From Bacillota bacterium (GTDB taxonomy: Bacteria > Bacillota > Sulfobacillia > Sulfobacillales > Sulfobacillaceae), in assembly GCA_021820965.1 (NCBI GenBank), contig JAKACZ010000018.1, positions 1 through 64,000 on the forward strand: 64,000 bases of DNA, in the 5' to 3' direction. The position numbers and the translations under genes were made by a program. The stretch's first letter is position 1. Every line of letters begins with the position of its first letter. Under the pieces are notes generated by a model. That model did not search any database. It saw only the letters and a list, made by a program, of their open reading frames with translations, and had not been told where the DNA came from. This document shows, piece after piece, positions 1 through 9,920 of this stretch.

Positions 1-176
1 AAAATGTGTGCCGTGCTCGGTGATGGAGATTCCGCGTGAGAATCCGCCATCGCCGTATTTTTGAAGCGGAACTCGACGGACCCGGATTTGAGGAGATTTT
101 GGCGACTTTTGCACCAGCTCCCTAGGGCCTGTGATACGCCCAACGTGCGTTGCTAGACGGAAGAGGATGACTCCAT

Positions 177-767
177 ATGATTAATGTGATGCCTTTAGTA
201 CTACTGGCCGTGCTCGTGTACATCGGGCTCTTCGTCCGACACCTGCGTCAACGGCGAGCCCTCAGCGAACATCTCATGTTTGCCGTATTTTATGCTTACA
301 TTGTCGGCGTGGTCGCGGTCTGCTTTTTTCCGCTACCGGTTCAGCCGTCCTTGCTCCGTAGCCTGCACCAGGCCGGGTATCACGCCGCCATCGCGTGGAA
401 CCCTCTGCGCTCATTGGCTTTAACCCTGACCCACGATCGGCTGCCCGATATCGTCTACAGTGTGGGAGGAAACCTACTTCTGTTGTTCCCGTTGGGGCTT
501 CTGCTACCACTGACTTCTGCGAAGGTGTCCACCCACACGGCATGGATTACCGGTATCGTCCTCTCGGTCACCATAGAAACCGCCCAGTACACGCTGGACG
601 GCGTATTGGGGTTCGCATACCGGTCACCGGCCGTGGAGCAGGTGGTCTTGAACGGGATCGGTTGTGGGGTGGGAGGGATCGTTGTGGGCCGTCTCGCGAC
701 GCGCGGCCTGTTGCCGACCTATCGATGGACACGACGTATGCCAGACTCCAGCGCCAGCGCAGAATAA
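177..767 (+). CDS. VanZ-like family membrane protein
   Basis: A 196-residue hydrophobic protein with about five membrane segments (near residues 4-20, 34-52, 92-113, 119-137 and 150-172). The family signature is visible as a GNLLLLFPLG stretch near residue 98, an ETAQ motif near 133 and VLNGIG near 156. VanZ-like proteins are integral membrane proteins of mostly unknown role; some confer teicoplanin tolerance. The start has a GAGGATG ribosome site eight bases upstream. The gene stands alone and converges on the minus-strand zinc-ribbon gene. The family call is good but no substrate or reaction can be given. Confidence 0.75.
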   Translation: MINVMPLVLLAVLVYIGLFVRHLRQRRALSEHLMFAVFYAYIVGVVAVCFFPLPVQPSLLRSLHQAGYHAAIAWNPLRSLALTLTHDRLPDIVYSVGGNLLLLFPLGLLLPLTSAKVSTHTAWITGIVLSVTIETAQYTLDGVLGFAYRSPAVEQVVLNGIGCGVGGIVVGRLATRGLLPTYRWTRRMPDSSASAE

Positions 768-997
768 CAGGGATGGGGCTGGACCGGGACTTGCTTGGTG
801 CGGTCTCGGGGGCGAATCTGCACGAAGCCCTCAAGCGTTGATCCGGTTGATTGCTTGGCGGAAAGACCTAGATTTGTATAGAGTGTCCCCAGTCGTTTCG
901 AGAGTGGCCTTGGAACTCGGTCTTTGCCATACTAGAGAGTATCAGCCCGAGTTTCCCTCCGGTATAGACCGAAGGGAATCCCCGGATCGACCCCGCA

Positions 998-1068
998 GCA
1001 AGGGATTCCCCTTGCGACCGTTCACTCCCGAAAGGGAGGACGGCCGTTCGTCCTCCCCGCAAGGGGAA
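998..1068. repeat. Nested palindromes between convergent genes
   Basis: Perfect 11-base arms at 1006-1016 and 1058-1068 (TTCCCCTTGCG and its complement) enclose two smaller hairpins: 1025-1038 (CTCCC, GAAA loop, GGGAG) and 1036-1055 (GAGGACG/CGTCCTC). A competing hairpin, GCAAGGG/CCCCTTGC, sits at 998-1015 and reuses one outer arm. The element lies in the roughly 325-base gap between the VanZ-like gene and the zinc-ribbon gene. It could be a complex bidirectional terminator, a structured RNA end or a small palindromic repeat. I see no coding sequence in this gap. Confidence 0.6.
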
Positions 1069-1093
1069 CATGTTACGACCGAATTTGCTAAGA

Positions 1094-1585
1094 CTAGTCG
1101 AATAACTGCGCGTCATCTTCGTCCCAGTTCTCATCATCATCATCACCATCATCATCTTCGTCGTCGTCAATAACGAGACAGTCTTCATCCGCATCGAATA
1201 CCACGTTTCCGCAGTGAGGACAGGTGAGTTGCACGCCCTCTCGGCTGAAGAGCGCTTCATTATAGGAGGATTCAAGCTCACACACTGGACACTCCAATTC
1301 GAGATAGGCCACATTGTCATCCTCCCCGGCGTCATCGAATCGGTCGGTTTCCTCGCCGTCGCCGAGGTAAACGTCCTCTTCTAAGGACATTAAATCGGAG
1401 TCGATCTCCTCCACATATTCCTCTAATTCCATCTGATTTTGACTGACCTCTTCGACATCTAAGGCCAGTTCACGAAGTACGTCAACTACGTCGGCCATGA
1501 TCTGACCCTCGCGGCCTCGCTCGCGGAGATCAATGCGCTCCGCCAGGTTAGCCAGCTGTGAAACTCGACGCCGCAGCTCTGCCAC
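1094..1585 (-). CDS. CD1247-type zinc-ribbon acidic protein
   Basis: A 163-residue, strongly acidic protein. The first 70 residues are helical and coiled-coil-like. A zinc ribbon follows, with paired cysteines at 99/102 (CPVC) and 122/125 (CPHC), and the last 30 residues are almost all Asp and Glu. This layout matches the small Firmicute proteins described as having a CD1247 N-terminal domain; their function is unknown. The start has a strong AAGGAGGTG ribosome site. It lies downstream of efp on the same strand but behind the efp terminator, so it is probably a separate transcript. The long aspartate run reads as poly-histidine on the other strand, which is not a gene. Confidence 0.7.
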   Translation of the reverse strand: MAELRRRVSQLANLAERIDLRERGREGQIMADVVDVLRELALDVEEVSQNQMELEEYVEEIDSDLMSLEEDVYLGDGEETDRFDDAGEDDNVAYLELECPVCELESSYNEALFSREGVQLTCPHCGNVVFDADEDCLVIDDDEDDDGDDDDENWDEDDAQLFD

Positions 1586-1644
1586 ATGAGCACCTCCTTA
1601 TCCGTTACACCCATAACCTAACCAATCGCCTTGCTTTCATGCAC

Positions 1645-1670
1645 AAAAAAAAGACGCCCGCAAGGCGTCC
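1645..1670 (-). terminator. Rho-independent terminator after efp
   Basis: On the minus strand a GACGCC/GGCGTC stem closed by a short loop is followed directly by a run of eight T. It lies 14 bases past the efp stop codon. Confidence 0.9.
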
Positions 1671-1683
1671 TCGAGATTTGTTG

Positions 1684-2241
1684 TCAGGCCCGGCCAACAT
1701 ACTGGCCCGTGCGCGTATCCACCGTGATCACCGTGCCTTGTTCGATAAACAGCGGCACCTTAATCACGGCGCCGGTTTCCAGCTTGGCTGGCTTGGTGCC
1801 GCCCGTCGCGGTGTCCCCTTTAAATCCGGGATCAGTTTCCACAATAGTTAAATCCACCGAGTTGGGCAGTTCCACGCCAATACTGGAGCCCTTGAACAGG
1901 ATCACATGGCATAACATGTTTTCTTTGAGAAACTGCACCCCGTCCCCAATGTCCTCGCGCGACAGTGCGATTTGTTCAAAGGTTTCGGTATCCATAAAGG
2001 TGTATTCGTTGCCGGTGGCATATAAAAACTGCATCTCGCGCTTCTCCACGCGCGCTTGCGGCACGCGCTCGCCGGCGTTAAAGGTGCGGTCCACGACACC
2101 GCCGGTTTGCAAATTGCGCAGCTTGGTCCGCACAAACGCCGAACCCTTGCCCGGCTTCACATGTTGGAACTCAATAACCTGAAAGACGACCCCGTCCAAT
2201 TCCAGGGTGACACCGTTGCGAAAGTCGTTGCTCGAAATCAT
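1684..2241 (-). CDS. efp: Translation elongation factor P
   Basis: A 185-residue protein of the usual EF-P length with three beta-barrel domains. EF-P binds ribosomes stalled on polyproline stretches and restores peptide bond formation. The loop that reaches the peptidyl-transferase centre is visible ([10 protein letters not shown]), with the modifiable lysine at position 32. The C-terminal signature around FKGDTATGG and [16 protein letters not shown] is intact. The gene follows aroQ by 44 bases on the same strand and ends at a strong terminator, so it probably closes the gcv-glyA-aroQ-efp transcript. I saw no gene for the lysine-modifying enzyme in this window. Confidence 0.97.
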   Translation of the reverse strand: MISSNDFRNGVTLELDGVVFQVIEFQHVKPGKGSAFVRTKLRNLQTGGVVDRTFNAGERVPQARVEKREMQFLYATGNEYTFMDTETFEQIALSREDIGDGVQFLKENMLCHVILFKGSSIGVELPNSVDLTIVETDPGFKGDTATGGTKPAKLETGAVIKVPLFIEQGTVITVDTRTGQYVGRA

Positions 2242-2285
2242 CCCAACGCTCCTCGGTCAAGTTTTGAAAAAGTAATTCCAACATA

Positions 2286-2726
2286 TCATACTTTTTCGGG
2301 CCAAACCATGTGAGTCAGATGCTGCACGGCGAGCCGATAGCCATCCACCCCCAGCCCGCTGATTTGGCCCAGGCACACCGGAGCGATTAGGGAATGGGCG
2401 CGAAAGGGTTCCCGGCGGTAGATATTGCTAATATGCACCTCAACCGCCAAGAATCCCAATCCGGAAATGGCATCCCGCAGCGCATACGACTGATGCGTCA
2501 ACGCACCCGGGTTAATCGCCAATCGCTCGACCCCCTCATCCCGCCAAGATTCCAAGCGGTCGATTAAAGCCCCTTCGTGATTGGATTGAAAAAAGAGCAG
2601 ACTAACCTGGGGAAATGCCTCAGTCAGTTGGTGCTGCAGCGACTTTAGCGTGGTTCCGCCATAAATATCCGGCTGGCGCTCGCCCAAGCGACCTAAGTTG
2701 GGCCCGTGCATGACGCCGATCTTCAT
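2286..2726 (-). CDS. aroQ: 3-dehydroquinate dehydratase, type II
   Basis: A 146-residue type II dehydroquinase, which dehydrates 3-dehydroquinate to 3-dehydroshikimate, the third step of the shikimate pathway. Visible motifs are the N-terminal [10 protein letters not shown] and DIYGG (catalytic Tyr about 22), [10 protein letters not shown], the substrate loop [17 protein letters not shown], the catalytic-His strand [15 protein letters not shown], and the C-terminal [10 protein letters not shown]. The start overlaps the glyA stop by four bases, so the two are translationally coupled. The other shikimate genes aroB, aroK, aroC and aroE lie 6-10 kb upstream on the same strand. Confidence 0.95.
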   Translation of the reverse strand: MKIGVMHGPNLGRLGERQPDIYGGTTLKSLQHQLTEAFPQVSLLFFQSNHEGALIDRLESWRDEGVERLAINPGALTHQSYALRDAISGLGFLAVEVHISNIYRREPFRAHSLIAPVCLGQISGLGVDGYRLAVQHLTHMVWPEKV

Positions 2727-3964
2727 GACGGTGTCAATCCGGGCAGCGGGTGTGCGGCGGCCATCTCGGACACCTGGCTGGCGTAGCCGCTCAAATCCGC
2801 ACCCGATGGCGCTTGAATGACCGCAGCGATAATCTCCGCCAGGTGCTCCATGTCTGTGGCGTCAAGGCCCCGGGTGGTCACTTGAGGGGTTCCCAGCCGC
2901 ACGCCCGACGCGACCGTAGGTTTTTCCTGGTCGAAGGGAATGGTGTTCTTGTTAACGGTAATGCCAACCGCGGCCAATCGCTGCTGGGCCTCTTTCCCAG
3001 TAATGCCGCTAGCTTTCACATCGACCAGCATCAAATGGTTGTCGGTCCCACCGGACACCAGCCGAATCCCTCGGCTGATCAGGCCCTGTGCCAACCGCGC
3101 GGCATTGTCCACCACCCGCTTTTGATACTCCCGAAACTCGGGCTTCTGTGCTTCCTGAAAAGCGACTGCCTTGCCCGCAATGACATGCATCAGAGGACCT
3201 CCCTGAAGGCCGGGAAAGACAGTCTTGTCAATGGCTTTGGCCCAACCCTGACCGGTCAGGATGAATCCTCCGCGCGGCCCGCGCAGCGTCTTATGCGTGG
3301 TCGAGGTCACGAAGTCGCTGTACGGCACCGGATTAGGGTGCAAACCGGTGGCCACCAATCCGGCAAAGTGCGCCATATCCACCATCAACAGCGCACCGAC
3401 TTCGTCCGCAATCGACCGAAAAGCGGGAAAGTCCCAAATGCGCGGGTAAGCGGAGCCGCCCGCCACAATGAGTGCCGGACGCACACTATGGGCCCGTTGC
3501 CGAACCTGATCCATGTCTAGCATCTCGGTCTGAGGGTCTACCTGATAATGCTCGGCATGATAAAGTTGGCCGGACACACTGACGGGGCTGCCATGCGTCA
3601 GATGGCCGCCGTGGCTGAGCTCCAGACCCATGATGGTGTCACCCGGTTTTAGCACGGTGAGGTACACCGCCAGATTGGCCGGCGCTCCCGCATGCGGCTG
3701 CACGTTGGCGTGCTCGGCACCGAAGAGTTGCTTCACACGCTCGCGGGCCAGTTCTTCCACCGTGTCCATATTCTCGCAGCCGCCGTAGTACCGCCGTCCG
3801 GGATATCCCTCGGCATATTTGTCGGTCATGACCGAGCCAACCGCTTCGCGCACCGCGGGCGACGTCCAATTTTCCGATGCGATAAGTTCAAGGTGTTGCT
3901 GTTGGCGCCGTTCTTCTTGTTGAATTGCCGCGTACACGGCCGGATCGACCTCGTTTAACCTCAT
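2723..3964 (-). CDS. glyA: Serine hydroxymethyltransferase
   Basis: A PLP enzyme that interconverts serine and glycine with tetrahydrofolate. It consumes the methylene-THF and glycine made by the neighbouring glycine cleavage system. The PLP lysine lies in [14 protein letters not shown], preceded by the [12 protein letters not shown] strand. The frame is open 33 bases further upstream, but I place the start at the ATG at 3964 ([11 protein letters not shown]) because it overlaps the gcvPB stop as ATGA and matches the usual N-terminus, giving about 413 residues. Its place at the end of gcvT-H-PA-PB makes one glycine/one-carbon operon. Confidence 0.96.
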   Translation of the reverse strand: MRLNEVDPAVYAAIQQEERRQQQHLELIASENWTSPAVREAVGSVMTDKYAEGYPGRRYYGGCENMDTVEELARERVKQLFGAEHANVQPHAGAPANLAVYLTVLKPGDTIMGLELSHGGHLTHGSPVSVSGQLYHAEHYQVDPQTEMLDMDQVRQRAHSVRPALIVAGGSAYPRIWDFPAFRSIADEVGALLMVDMAHFAGLVATGLHPNPVPYSDFVTSTTHKTLRGPRGGFILTGQGWAKAIDKTVFPGLQGGPLMHVIAGKAVAFQEAQKPEFREYQKRVVDNAARLAQGLISRGIRLVSGGTDNHLMLVDVKASGITGKEAQQRLAAVGITVNKNTIPFDQEKPTVASGVRLGTPQVTTRGLDATDMEHLAEIIAAVIQAPSGADLSGYASQVSEMAAAHPLPGLTPS

Positions 3965-5433
3965 GATACCCCGGATCCCCCTTTGAGTTGTGCCCAAGTT
4001 AGCACCGGGCGGCGAGCCGCCGCGGCTTCGTCGAAACGCCGGACCACCGTATGATGGGGGGCCGTATGCAGCATCTCGGCATCCCGGTCGATTTCCTGGT
4101 TAATCGCATGCATGGCGTCAACAAACCGGTCCAGCGTCTCTTTGGACTCGGTCTCGGTCGGCTCAACCATGAGAGCCTCATCCACCACCAGCGGAAAGTA
4201 CACGGTTGGCGGGTAGAAGCCATAATCGATAATGCGCTTGGCTACATCCAGCGCCTTGCCTCCCCGGCGCTTTTGTTCTGTGAGCGACAAGACGAACTCG
4301 TGTTTCACCGTTCGCGCATACGGTGTGTGATAGTCGGGTGTCAACCGCTTTAAGAGATAGTTCGCATTTAACACCGCGGTTTCCGAGACCTCTTTGAGGC
4401 CTTGGGCACCTTGCGAACGCAGGTAGGCATAGGCTCGCACCAGCACCCCGACGTTTCCGTAAAACGAACGGACCTTGCCGATGGAGCGGCCGCGGCTGTC
4501 ATTCCACCGAAACCCTTGGTCATCGCGGGTTAACCGGGGATACGGCAGGTAAGGGATAAGTGGCGATTTAACGCCGACGGGACCCGACCCCGGGCCCCCG
4601 CCTCCGTGCGGCGTGGAGAAGGTCTTATGCAGGTTTAAGTGCACCACGTCAAATCCCATATCTCCTGGACGCACTCGCCCCATCACCGCATTGGCATTGG
4701 CTCCGTCGTAGTACAGAAGTCCGCCCGCTTGATGAACCACGTCCGCGATCTCCAAGATGTCCTCCTCGAAGAGTCCCAGAGTGTTGGGATTGGTTAGCAT
4801 TAAGCCGGCCGTTTGTCCGTTCACCAATCCCCGTAGCGCATCCACATCAACCCCGCCTCGGCTGTTGCTGGGGACGACCTTTACCTGATACCCGGCCATC
4901 GCCGCACTAGCCGGGTTGGTTCCATGGGCGGAGTCCGGCACCAAAATTGTCGTCCGCTTTTCGCCACGATCGGCCAGATACGCTCTAATCATCAAAATGC
5001 CGGTCAATTCGCCGTGAGCGCCCGCCGCCGGCTGGAGCGAGACCGCGTCCATGCCCGACAGCTCTTTCAAGCCCTCCTCCAACCCATACATGAGCTCAAG
5101 CAAGCCCTGCACGGTGTACTCCGGCTGGAGCGGATGCACGTCGGCAAAGCCGGGAAGCGAGGCCGCCCAGTCATTCACTTTAGGGTTGTACTTCATGGTG
5201 CAGGAACCCAATGGATAGAACCCGCTATCGACACCGTAATTCAAATGGGAAAGTGCTGTGTAATGCCGCACCACGTCATTTTCCGCCACCTCGGGCAAGC
5301 CTAACGGGGTGGTCCTGAGCAATTCCGGGGGAATTTTCGATGCGGGGTCAAACGGGGGCACATCATTGCGCGGGTCAAATCGCACCCCCCGGCGACCGGG
5401 TCGGGACCGTTCAAAAATTACCGGGACATCCAT
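3961..5433 (-). CDS. gcvPB: Glycine dehydrogenase (decarboxylating) subunit 2
   Basis: The C-terminal half of the split glycine decarboxylase (P protein), about 490 residues. With GcvPA it decarboxylates glycine using PLP and passes the aminomethyl group to the lipoyl arm of GcvH. The PLP lysine lies in [18 protein letters not shown]. The frame opens further upstream, but the ATG at 5433 (MDVPVIFE) has a GAGGAGGTG ribosome site six bases before it and gives the standard N-terminus. This start overlaps the end of gcvPA by 16 bases. Confidence 0.96.
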   Translation of the reverse strand: MDVPVIFERSRPGRRGVRFDPRNDVPPFDPASKIPPELLRTTPLGLPEVAENDVVRHYTALSHLNYGVDSGFYPLGSCTMKYNPKVNDWAASLPGFADVHPLQPEYTVQGLLELMYGLEEGLKELSGMDAVSLQPAAGAHGELTGILMIRAYLADRGEKRTTILVPDSAHGTNPASAAMAGYQVKVVPSNSRGGVDVDALRGLVNGQTAGLMLTNPNTLGLFEEDILEIADVVHQAGGLLYYDGANANAVMGRVRPGDMGFDVVHLNLHKTFSTPHGGGGPGSGPVGVKSPLIPYLPYPRLTRDDQGFRWNDSRGRSIGKVRSFYGNVGVLVRAYAYLRSQGAQGLKEVSETAVLNANYLLKRLTPDYHTPYARTVKHEFVLSLTEQKRRGGKALDVAKRIIDYGFYPPTVYFPLVVDEALMVEPTETESKETLDRFVDAMHAINQEIDRDAEMLHTAPHHTVVRRFDEAAAARRPVLTWAQLKGGSGVS

Positions 5434-6749
5434 GCCGACACCTCCTCGACCAAGCGGTCGCAATCCTCTTTGGTCCGACGTTCGGTGACCGCCAGTTGCC
5501 ACAGGCCCTGCCACTGGGGCTCCCAATCTCCCAGCGCCATGCCCCCTAATATTCCCTGTTGCCAAAGAGCTCGATTAAGCTCTTTAATGTCACCCGGAAC
5601 ACGCACGGCAAACTCATATAAGAACGGGGCGTCGGGATCGGGTCGGGCGATCCCGACCTCAGCCAGGCGATCGGCAAGATAGCGTGCCATCTGGGCGGAC
5701 AACACCGCCACCTCGCGAAGTCCCTCCGGGCCCAAAAGCGATAGATAAATAGTGGCCATCAAGGCATTTAACGAGTGGTTGGAGCAAATGTTGGAGGTCG
5801 CTTTTTCGCGGCGAATGTGCTGCTCGCGTGCCTGCAGGGTCAGCACGAAGCCCCGGCGCCCATCGGCGTCCTGGGCGGCTCCCACCAGACGCCCCGGAAT
5901 CTTTCGCACCAGCGGTTCCTGAACGGCAAAAAACCCAAACGTGGGGCCGCCATAGTTCATGTGGTTTCCCAGCGGCTGGCCTTCCCCCACCACGATATCG
6001 GCACCCATGTCGCCGGGCGGTTTTAAAACGGCCAGCGACACCGGATCCGCCGCCACAATCGCCAACGCGCCCACCAGGTGGGCCGCGTCGATGGCGGGCT
6101 GAACCTCGGTCAGGCGCCCCAACATGTCCGGGTATTGTGCGACCACGCCCGCCACCGTCTCGTCCATGACCCGGTGAAGCTCGTCAATGCCATCGACCAC
6201 CACAAGTTCCCCGCCACGCCCATTGAGATAGGTCGCCACCACTTGGCGGCTATCGGGATGCGTGCCCCTAAGCGCCACAATGCGGTTCCGCTTGCTTTTA
6301 TGGGCCAAAGCCAAGAGTGCCGCTTCACCCACCGCGGACGCGCCGTCATACATCGAGGCCTGCGCCGCGTAGGTGCCGGTCAGCGACTGGATCATGCTTT
6401 GGAACTCAAAAATAGCGGCCAATGTCCCCTGCGAGAGCTCCGCCTGATATGGAGTATAGGATGTGACAAACTCACCGCGGCTCGCCAGTGCCCCCACCGC
6501 CGCGGGGATAAAGCGGTCATAGTACCCGCCCCCTAGAAAGCTCGGCATCTCGGTCACGTTAACGTTTTTTGCGGCAAGCCCGGTGAGGTGCCGCGTCAAT
6601 TCCATCTCCGTGAGGGCCGGGGGCAAGTCCAGCGGTCGTGTGAGTCGAGCCTTCTCGGGAATGTCCTGGAAAAGGGCATCGACGGAATCGATGGACAGTG
6701 TCTCAAGCATAGCTTGCCGTTCGTCCAAAGTGTGTGGTATGTAACGCAA
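5418..6749 (-). CDS. gcvPA: Glycine dehydrogenase (decarboxylating) subunit 1
   Basis: The N-terminal half of the split P protein, about 443 residues. It contributes to the PLP site and pairs with GcvPB. Family stretches such as [34 protein letters not shown] and [11 protein letters not shown] are plain. I chose the TTG at 6749 ([15 protein letters not shown]) over the in-frame ATG at 6824. It has an AAGGAG ribosome site six bases upstream, lies one base past the gcvH stop, and matches the usual start of the family. The more upstream start would lie inside gcvH. Confidence 0.95.
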   Translation of the reverse strand: MRYIPHTLDERQAMLETLSIDSVDALFQDIPEKARLTRPLDLPPALTEMELTRHLTGLAAKNVNVTEMPSFLGGGYYDRFIPAAVGALASRGEFVTSYTPYQAELSQGTLAAIFEFQSMIQSLTGTYAAQASMYDGASAVGEAALLALAHKSKRNRIVALRGTHPDSRQVVATYLNGRGGELVVVDGIDELHRVMDETVAGVVAQYPDMLGRLTEVQPAIDAAHLVGALAIVAADPVSLAVLKPPGDMGADIVVGEGQPLGNHMNYGGPTFGFFAVQEPLVRKIPGRLVGAAQDADGRRGFVLTLQAREQHIRREKATSNICSNHSLNALMATIYLSLLGPEGLREVAVLSAQMARYLADRLAEVGIARPDPDAPFLYEFAVRVPGDIKELNRALWQQGILGGMALGDWEPQWQGLWQLAVTERRTKEDCDRLVEEVSAWMSR

Positions 6750-6750
6750 G

Positions 6751-7116
6751 TTATTCTCCTTCGATCTTTTGCCGGTAGCTGTCGGCGGACATGACATCGC
6801 CGGGCACCGCATCCTCAAGCTCAAAGATCCACCCTTCTCCGTACGGATCCTGGTTGATGAGCTCGGGGCTGCCCTGCAGGGCCTCGTTTACGCGACGTAC
6901 GGTTCCCGACGCCGGACTATATAAATCCGAGACCGACTTGACTGACTCAATGACGCCAATGGTGTCGCCCGCCTCAACCGGCGCGCCTACTTCGGGCAAC
7001 TCCACGAAAACCACATCTCCAAGAGAATCCTGGGCGTAATCGGTAATCCCCACTCGCCCGTCCGCGTTGATCCATTCATGATCACTGGTATATTGCAAGT
7101 GCTCTGGAAATTGCAT
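6751..7116 (-). CDS. gcvH: Glycine cleavage system H protein
   Basis: A 121-residue lipoyl carrier that shuttles the aminomethyl intermediate between the P, T and L proteins. The lipoylation site is lysine 60 in GVIESVKSVSDLYSP. The flanking TSDHEW start and NEALQGSPELINQDPYGEGW are typical. The frame is open 35 codons further, but the ATG at 7116 (MQFPEHLQYT) has a ribosome site (AGAGGGG) and the standard family N-terminus. It lies 26 bases after gcvT. No lipoyl ligase or L protein gene is in the window. Confidence 0.96.
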   Translation of the reverse strand: MQFPEHLQYTSDHEWINADGRVGITDYAQDSLGDVVFVELPEVGAPVEAGDTIGVIESVKSVSDLYSPASGTVRRVNEALQGSPELINQDPYGEGWIFELEDAVPGDVMSADSYRQKIEGE

Positions 7117-7142
7117 GACCCTAACCCCTCTCTTTGTGCAGT

Positions 7143-8231
7143 CTACGAATCCGCCGCGCGTCGATAGAAGGGGGTCTTGACAACCCGGGCGGGGACCGTC
7201 CGACCCCGGATTTCGACCCAAAGCGGCGTACCCACTTTAGCCGATGCGATATCAAGCAGGGCCAGCGCGATCGCCTGGCCCAGCGTCGGCGACTTCGTAC
7301 CAGATGTGATCCGGCCAATCACATGACCGTCAACCGATGCCCTCACCGGGTATCCCGGGCGGGCGATGCCGCCGTCCACCGTCAGACCCACAATGCGGCG
7401 CTTTAACCCCTCCGCTTTTTGTCGCGCCAGGGCTTCTTTGCCCACGAAATCTTCTTTATCCAGTTTGACGAAAGGGGCCAACCCCGCCTCCAACGGAGAT
7501 ATCTCCGGCGTCAACTCGTGCTCGTACAACGGAAGTCGTGCCTCCAGCCTGAGTGTGTCACGCGCGCCCAGCCCCACCGGGCCGGCGCCTGCATCGATAA
7601 GCCTTTCCCAAACCGCGAGCGCGTTGGACGCGGGCAGATAAAGCTCAAATCCGTCCTCTCCGGTATAGCCGGTGCGCGAGATGAAGAGGTCTAGCCCATC
7701 GAACTTGGCCGCCGCGGCATGGTAATAGGCCATACCGTTCAAGTCGGCACTAACTCTGGGTGCCAATAAGGCTTTGGCGGTTGGACCCTGGACGGCTATC
7801 AGCGCGGTGTCGGCGCTACCATTCTCTAAACTCACTCCATCCCATCCCACCGCCATCTGGTTAATCCAGCCCCAGTCCCTGTCGGTATTGCCCGCATTCA
7901 CCACCAGCATGTACCGCTCGGGATCAACCCGGTAAATCAATAAGTCGTCAACCGTGCCGCCGTCGGGATAACACATCGGGGTATAGAGCGCCTGCCCCAG
8001 CTCAAGCGAAGAGGGCCGGTTGGTGACCAAATAATCCAGAAACGCGGCGGCGCCATGTCCTGAGACGAAAAACTCGCCCATGTGGCTCACATCAAAAATA
8101 CCGACATCGCGCCGCACGCGATTATGTTCATCAATAATCCCGCCGTAATCAACCGGCATGGAAAAACCGCCAAACTCCATCATCTTTGCCCGATGCTGAC
8201 GGTGCCAAGCGGTTAATGGCGTTTCACGCAT
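7143..8231 (-). CDS. gcvT: Aminomethyltransferase (glycine cleavage T protein)
   Basis: A 362-residue enzyme that releases ammonia from the aminomethyl-lipoyl group on GcvH and makes 5,10-methylene-THF. The N-terminal TPLTAWHRQHRAKMMEFGGFSMPVDYGG, the folate-domain signature around GTVDDLLIYR (conserved catalytic Asp), SRTGYTGEDGFELY and the C-terminal barrel (IGRITSGTKSPTLGQAIALA) are intact. It is the first gene of gcvT-H-PA-PB-glyA-aroQ-efp. The 118 bases between it and aroB show no recognisable glycine riboswitch. Confidence 0.96.
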   Translation of the reverse strand: MRETPLTAWHRQHRAKMMEFGGFSMPVDYGGIIDEHNRVRRDVGIFDVSHMGEFFVSGHGAAAFLDYLVTNRPSSLELGQALYTPMCYPDGGTVDDLLIYRVDPERYMLVVNAGNTDRDWGWINQMAVGWDGVSLENGSADTALIAVQGPTAKALLAPRVSADLNGMAYYHAAAAKFDGLDLFISRTGYTGEDGFELYLPASNALAVWERLIDAGAGPVGLGARDTLRLEARLPLYEHELTPEISPLEAGLAPFVKLDKEDFVGKEALARQKAEGLKRRIVGLTVDGGIARPGYPVRASVDGHVIGRITSGTKSPTLGQAIALALLDIASAKVGTPLWVEIRGRTVPARVVKTPFYRRAADS

Positions 8232-8349
8232 GGGACACCTCTTTTCGCTTCTCCTGGTTCATGATAGCGTCTCGACTGGCAGGACACAATGTTATCGCGG
8301 CATTCTCGCATAAGCGGAGGAGGAGCGCCCGCCTGGCCCCATTGCGGCT

Positions 8350-9417
8350 TTAGCGCTTAAGCTCTTCCACGACCGAACGCACCAACTCCGCATCCAGTTC
8401 GCGCACTAAAACCGGCCTGCCCACATCCTCCAGTAGCACCCAGGTGAGACCGCCGGTGCGCGCCTTTTTATCTCGGTACAACTGCTGCCACAACCGCGAA
8501 AACTCCAAGGCGGGCATGACCTTAGGTAGGCCCCAGCGGGTCAGCCAGGCGGATACCCGCTCGCGAACCGCGGGCGAGAGTCCACGCGTCCGCTCGGACA
8601 GTCTGAGCGCTGCCAACGTGCCCAAGCCTATCGCTTCTCCATGCGTCATCACCCCATAGCCGAGCAAGTTCTCAATAGCGTGGCCGATGGTGTGACCAAG
8701 GTTTAAGAACATCCTGGGTCCGCTTTCGTACAGATCCTGGTTGACCAGAGCGACCTTGATTTTGGCAGTTTCCCGCACAATTTCGGCCCATACTCCCACC
8801 GAGCCTTCTTCTAAATCGACCTCGCTTAAGATGTCGTACAACCATCCGCCCTGGATAAGCGCCGACTTCAACACTTCGCCCAGACCGGCACGCCACTGGC
8901 GAAGGGGCAAGGTCGACAAAAACTTGGTATCCACCGCCACCATCTGAGGGAGATGAAACGCCCCCACCAAGTTTTTCCCGAACGCCGTATTCACTCCCAC
9001 CTTGCCGCCGATGGCAGCATCCACCTGAGCCAGGAGCGACGTAGGAATAGCCGCCCAGGCGATCCCGCGAAGGTAGGTGGCGCACGCGAACCCCACCAAA
9101 TCGGTGCATGTGCCCCCGCCCAGCGCGGCTACAACGGTGTCGCGGGTAGCCCCTTGCTCGGACAACCAGTTGTACACCCTTTCAACCGTACCCAGAGTTT
9201 TTTTCTCTTCACCTAGTTCGAGCAGCATCACCCCGTCCGCGCCAATATCCCCAGCCAGGTCGTTCGCCCAGCGACCCAAAGTGGCATCGGCCACCAAAAG
9301 CCGCCGAGGTCCGAGCTCTCGCACCCGGGCTTGCCAGGGCACGTCAAGCAAGATGACCGAGCGCCTGGTGGTGTCGCTGGTAATGCTGAGTTCTCGCGCA
9401 TCATCGCCCTCTGTCAT
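8350..9417 (-). CDS. aroB: 3-dehydroquinate synthase
   Basis: A 355-residue NAD- and metal-dependent enzyme that cyclises DAHP to 3-dehydroquinate, the second shikimate step. Visible motifs are the NAD-binding GGGTCTDLVGFACATYLRG, PTSLLAQVDAAIGGKVGVN with the conserved lysines, and the metal ligands in NLGHTIGHAIE and THGEAI. Its start overlaps the end of aroK by 17 bases. It ends the yqeG-aroE-pilD-aroC-aroK-aroB run; a gap of 118 bases then separates it from gcvT. Confidence 0.96.
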   Translation of the reverse strand: MTEGDDARELSITSDTTRRSVILLDVPWQARVRELGPRRLLVADATLGRWANDLAGDIGADGVMLLELGEEKKTLGTVERVYNWLSEQGATRDTVVAALGGGTCTDLVGFACATYLRGIAWAAIPTSLLAQVDAAIGGKVGVNTAFGKNLVGAFHLPQMVAVDTKFLSTLPLRQWRAGLGEVLKSALIQGGWLYDILSEVDLEEGSVGVWAEIVRETAKIKVALVNQDLYESGPRMFLNLGHTIGHAIENLLGYGVMTHGEAIGLGTLAALRLSERTRGLSPAVRERVSAWLTRWGLPKVMPALEFSRLWQQLYRDKKARTGGLTWVLLEDVGRPVLVRELDAELVRSVVEELKR

Positions 9418-9910
9418 CTGTATGTTCCTTCCACCATCGCACTAGTGCCGTCACAATTTTTTCTGGGTCTTGGCTTTCGGTGTCCACGCGAAGCAGTGCC
9501 AACTCTTTGTACAGAGGACGCCGCACGGCGTATAAGCGGGCAAAGGCGGCAAGCCCCTGGGAGGCCAGCGGCCGCGCCGAGCCCTCAGCCCGTTGAAACA
9601 GGATCTCAGGCCGCCCATCCAGCCATATCACCAAGAAATCCCGCCCCAAGAGCACCTGACTTTGTGGCTTTAACGGCGTCCCCCCGCCCGTAGCGAGCAC
9701 ATACGGGGTGCTGGCGGACTCGACCAAGTAGGCCAAAGCGCTGGCTTCCGCCTCACGAAAAGCCGCCTCTCCCGTCCGCGCGAACACGTCGTGGACGGAC
9801 TTACCCAAACGCTGTTCCACCATCCGGTCGAGGTCGTACCAGGGACACCCTAGGCGCTCGGCCAGCTGCTGGGCGACCGTGCTCTTTCCCGCACCCATCA
9901 TGCCGATCAA
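9401..9910 (-). CDS. aroK: Shikimate kinase
   Basis: A roughly 169-residue P-loop kinase that phosphorylates shikimate at the 3-hydroxyl. The Walker A is GMMGAGKST, followed by the shikimate-binding DLDRMVEQ, FRE and ATGGGTPL, and the lid arginine region around RPL. The start is uncertain. TTG at 9910 (then IGMMGAGKS) has no ribosome site at the right spacing. An in-frame CTG six bases upstream would restore the usual LALIGMMG strand and sits 11 bases after a GGAG. It lies 10 bases after aroC and overlaps aroB. Confidence 0.93.
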   Translation of the reverse strand: MIGMMGAGKSTVAQQLAERLGCPWYDLDRMVEQRLGKSVHDVFARTGEAAFREAEASALAYLVESASTPYVLATGGGTPLKPQSQVLLGRDFLVIWLDGRPEILFQRAEGSARPLASQGLAAFARLYAVRRPLYKELALLRVDTESQDPEKIVTALVRWWKEHTDDRGR

Positions 9911-9920
9911 CGCCAGCGGT

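Noticed and set aside
664-1173. Frame ending in eight consecutive histidines
   Set aside because: It is the complement of the Asp-rich tail of the minus-strand zinc-ribbon protein; no ribosome site and no family.
2750-3520. Long plus-strand frame opposite glyA
   Set aside because: It is the shadow of glyA, with no ribosome site and arginine/histidine-rich nonsense composition.
8232-8349. Glycine riboswitch upstream of gcvT
   Set aside because: Only 118 bases separate gcvT and aroB, and I could not find the paired aptamer pattern; the space is too small for a tandem glycine riboswitch.
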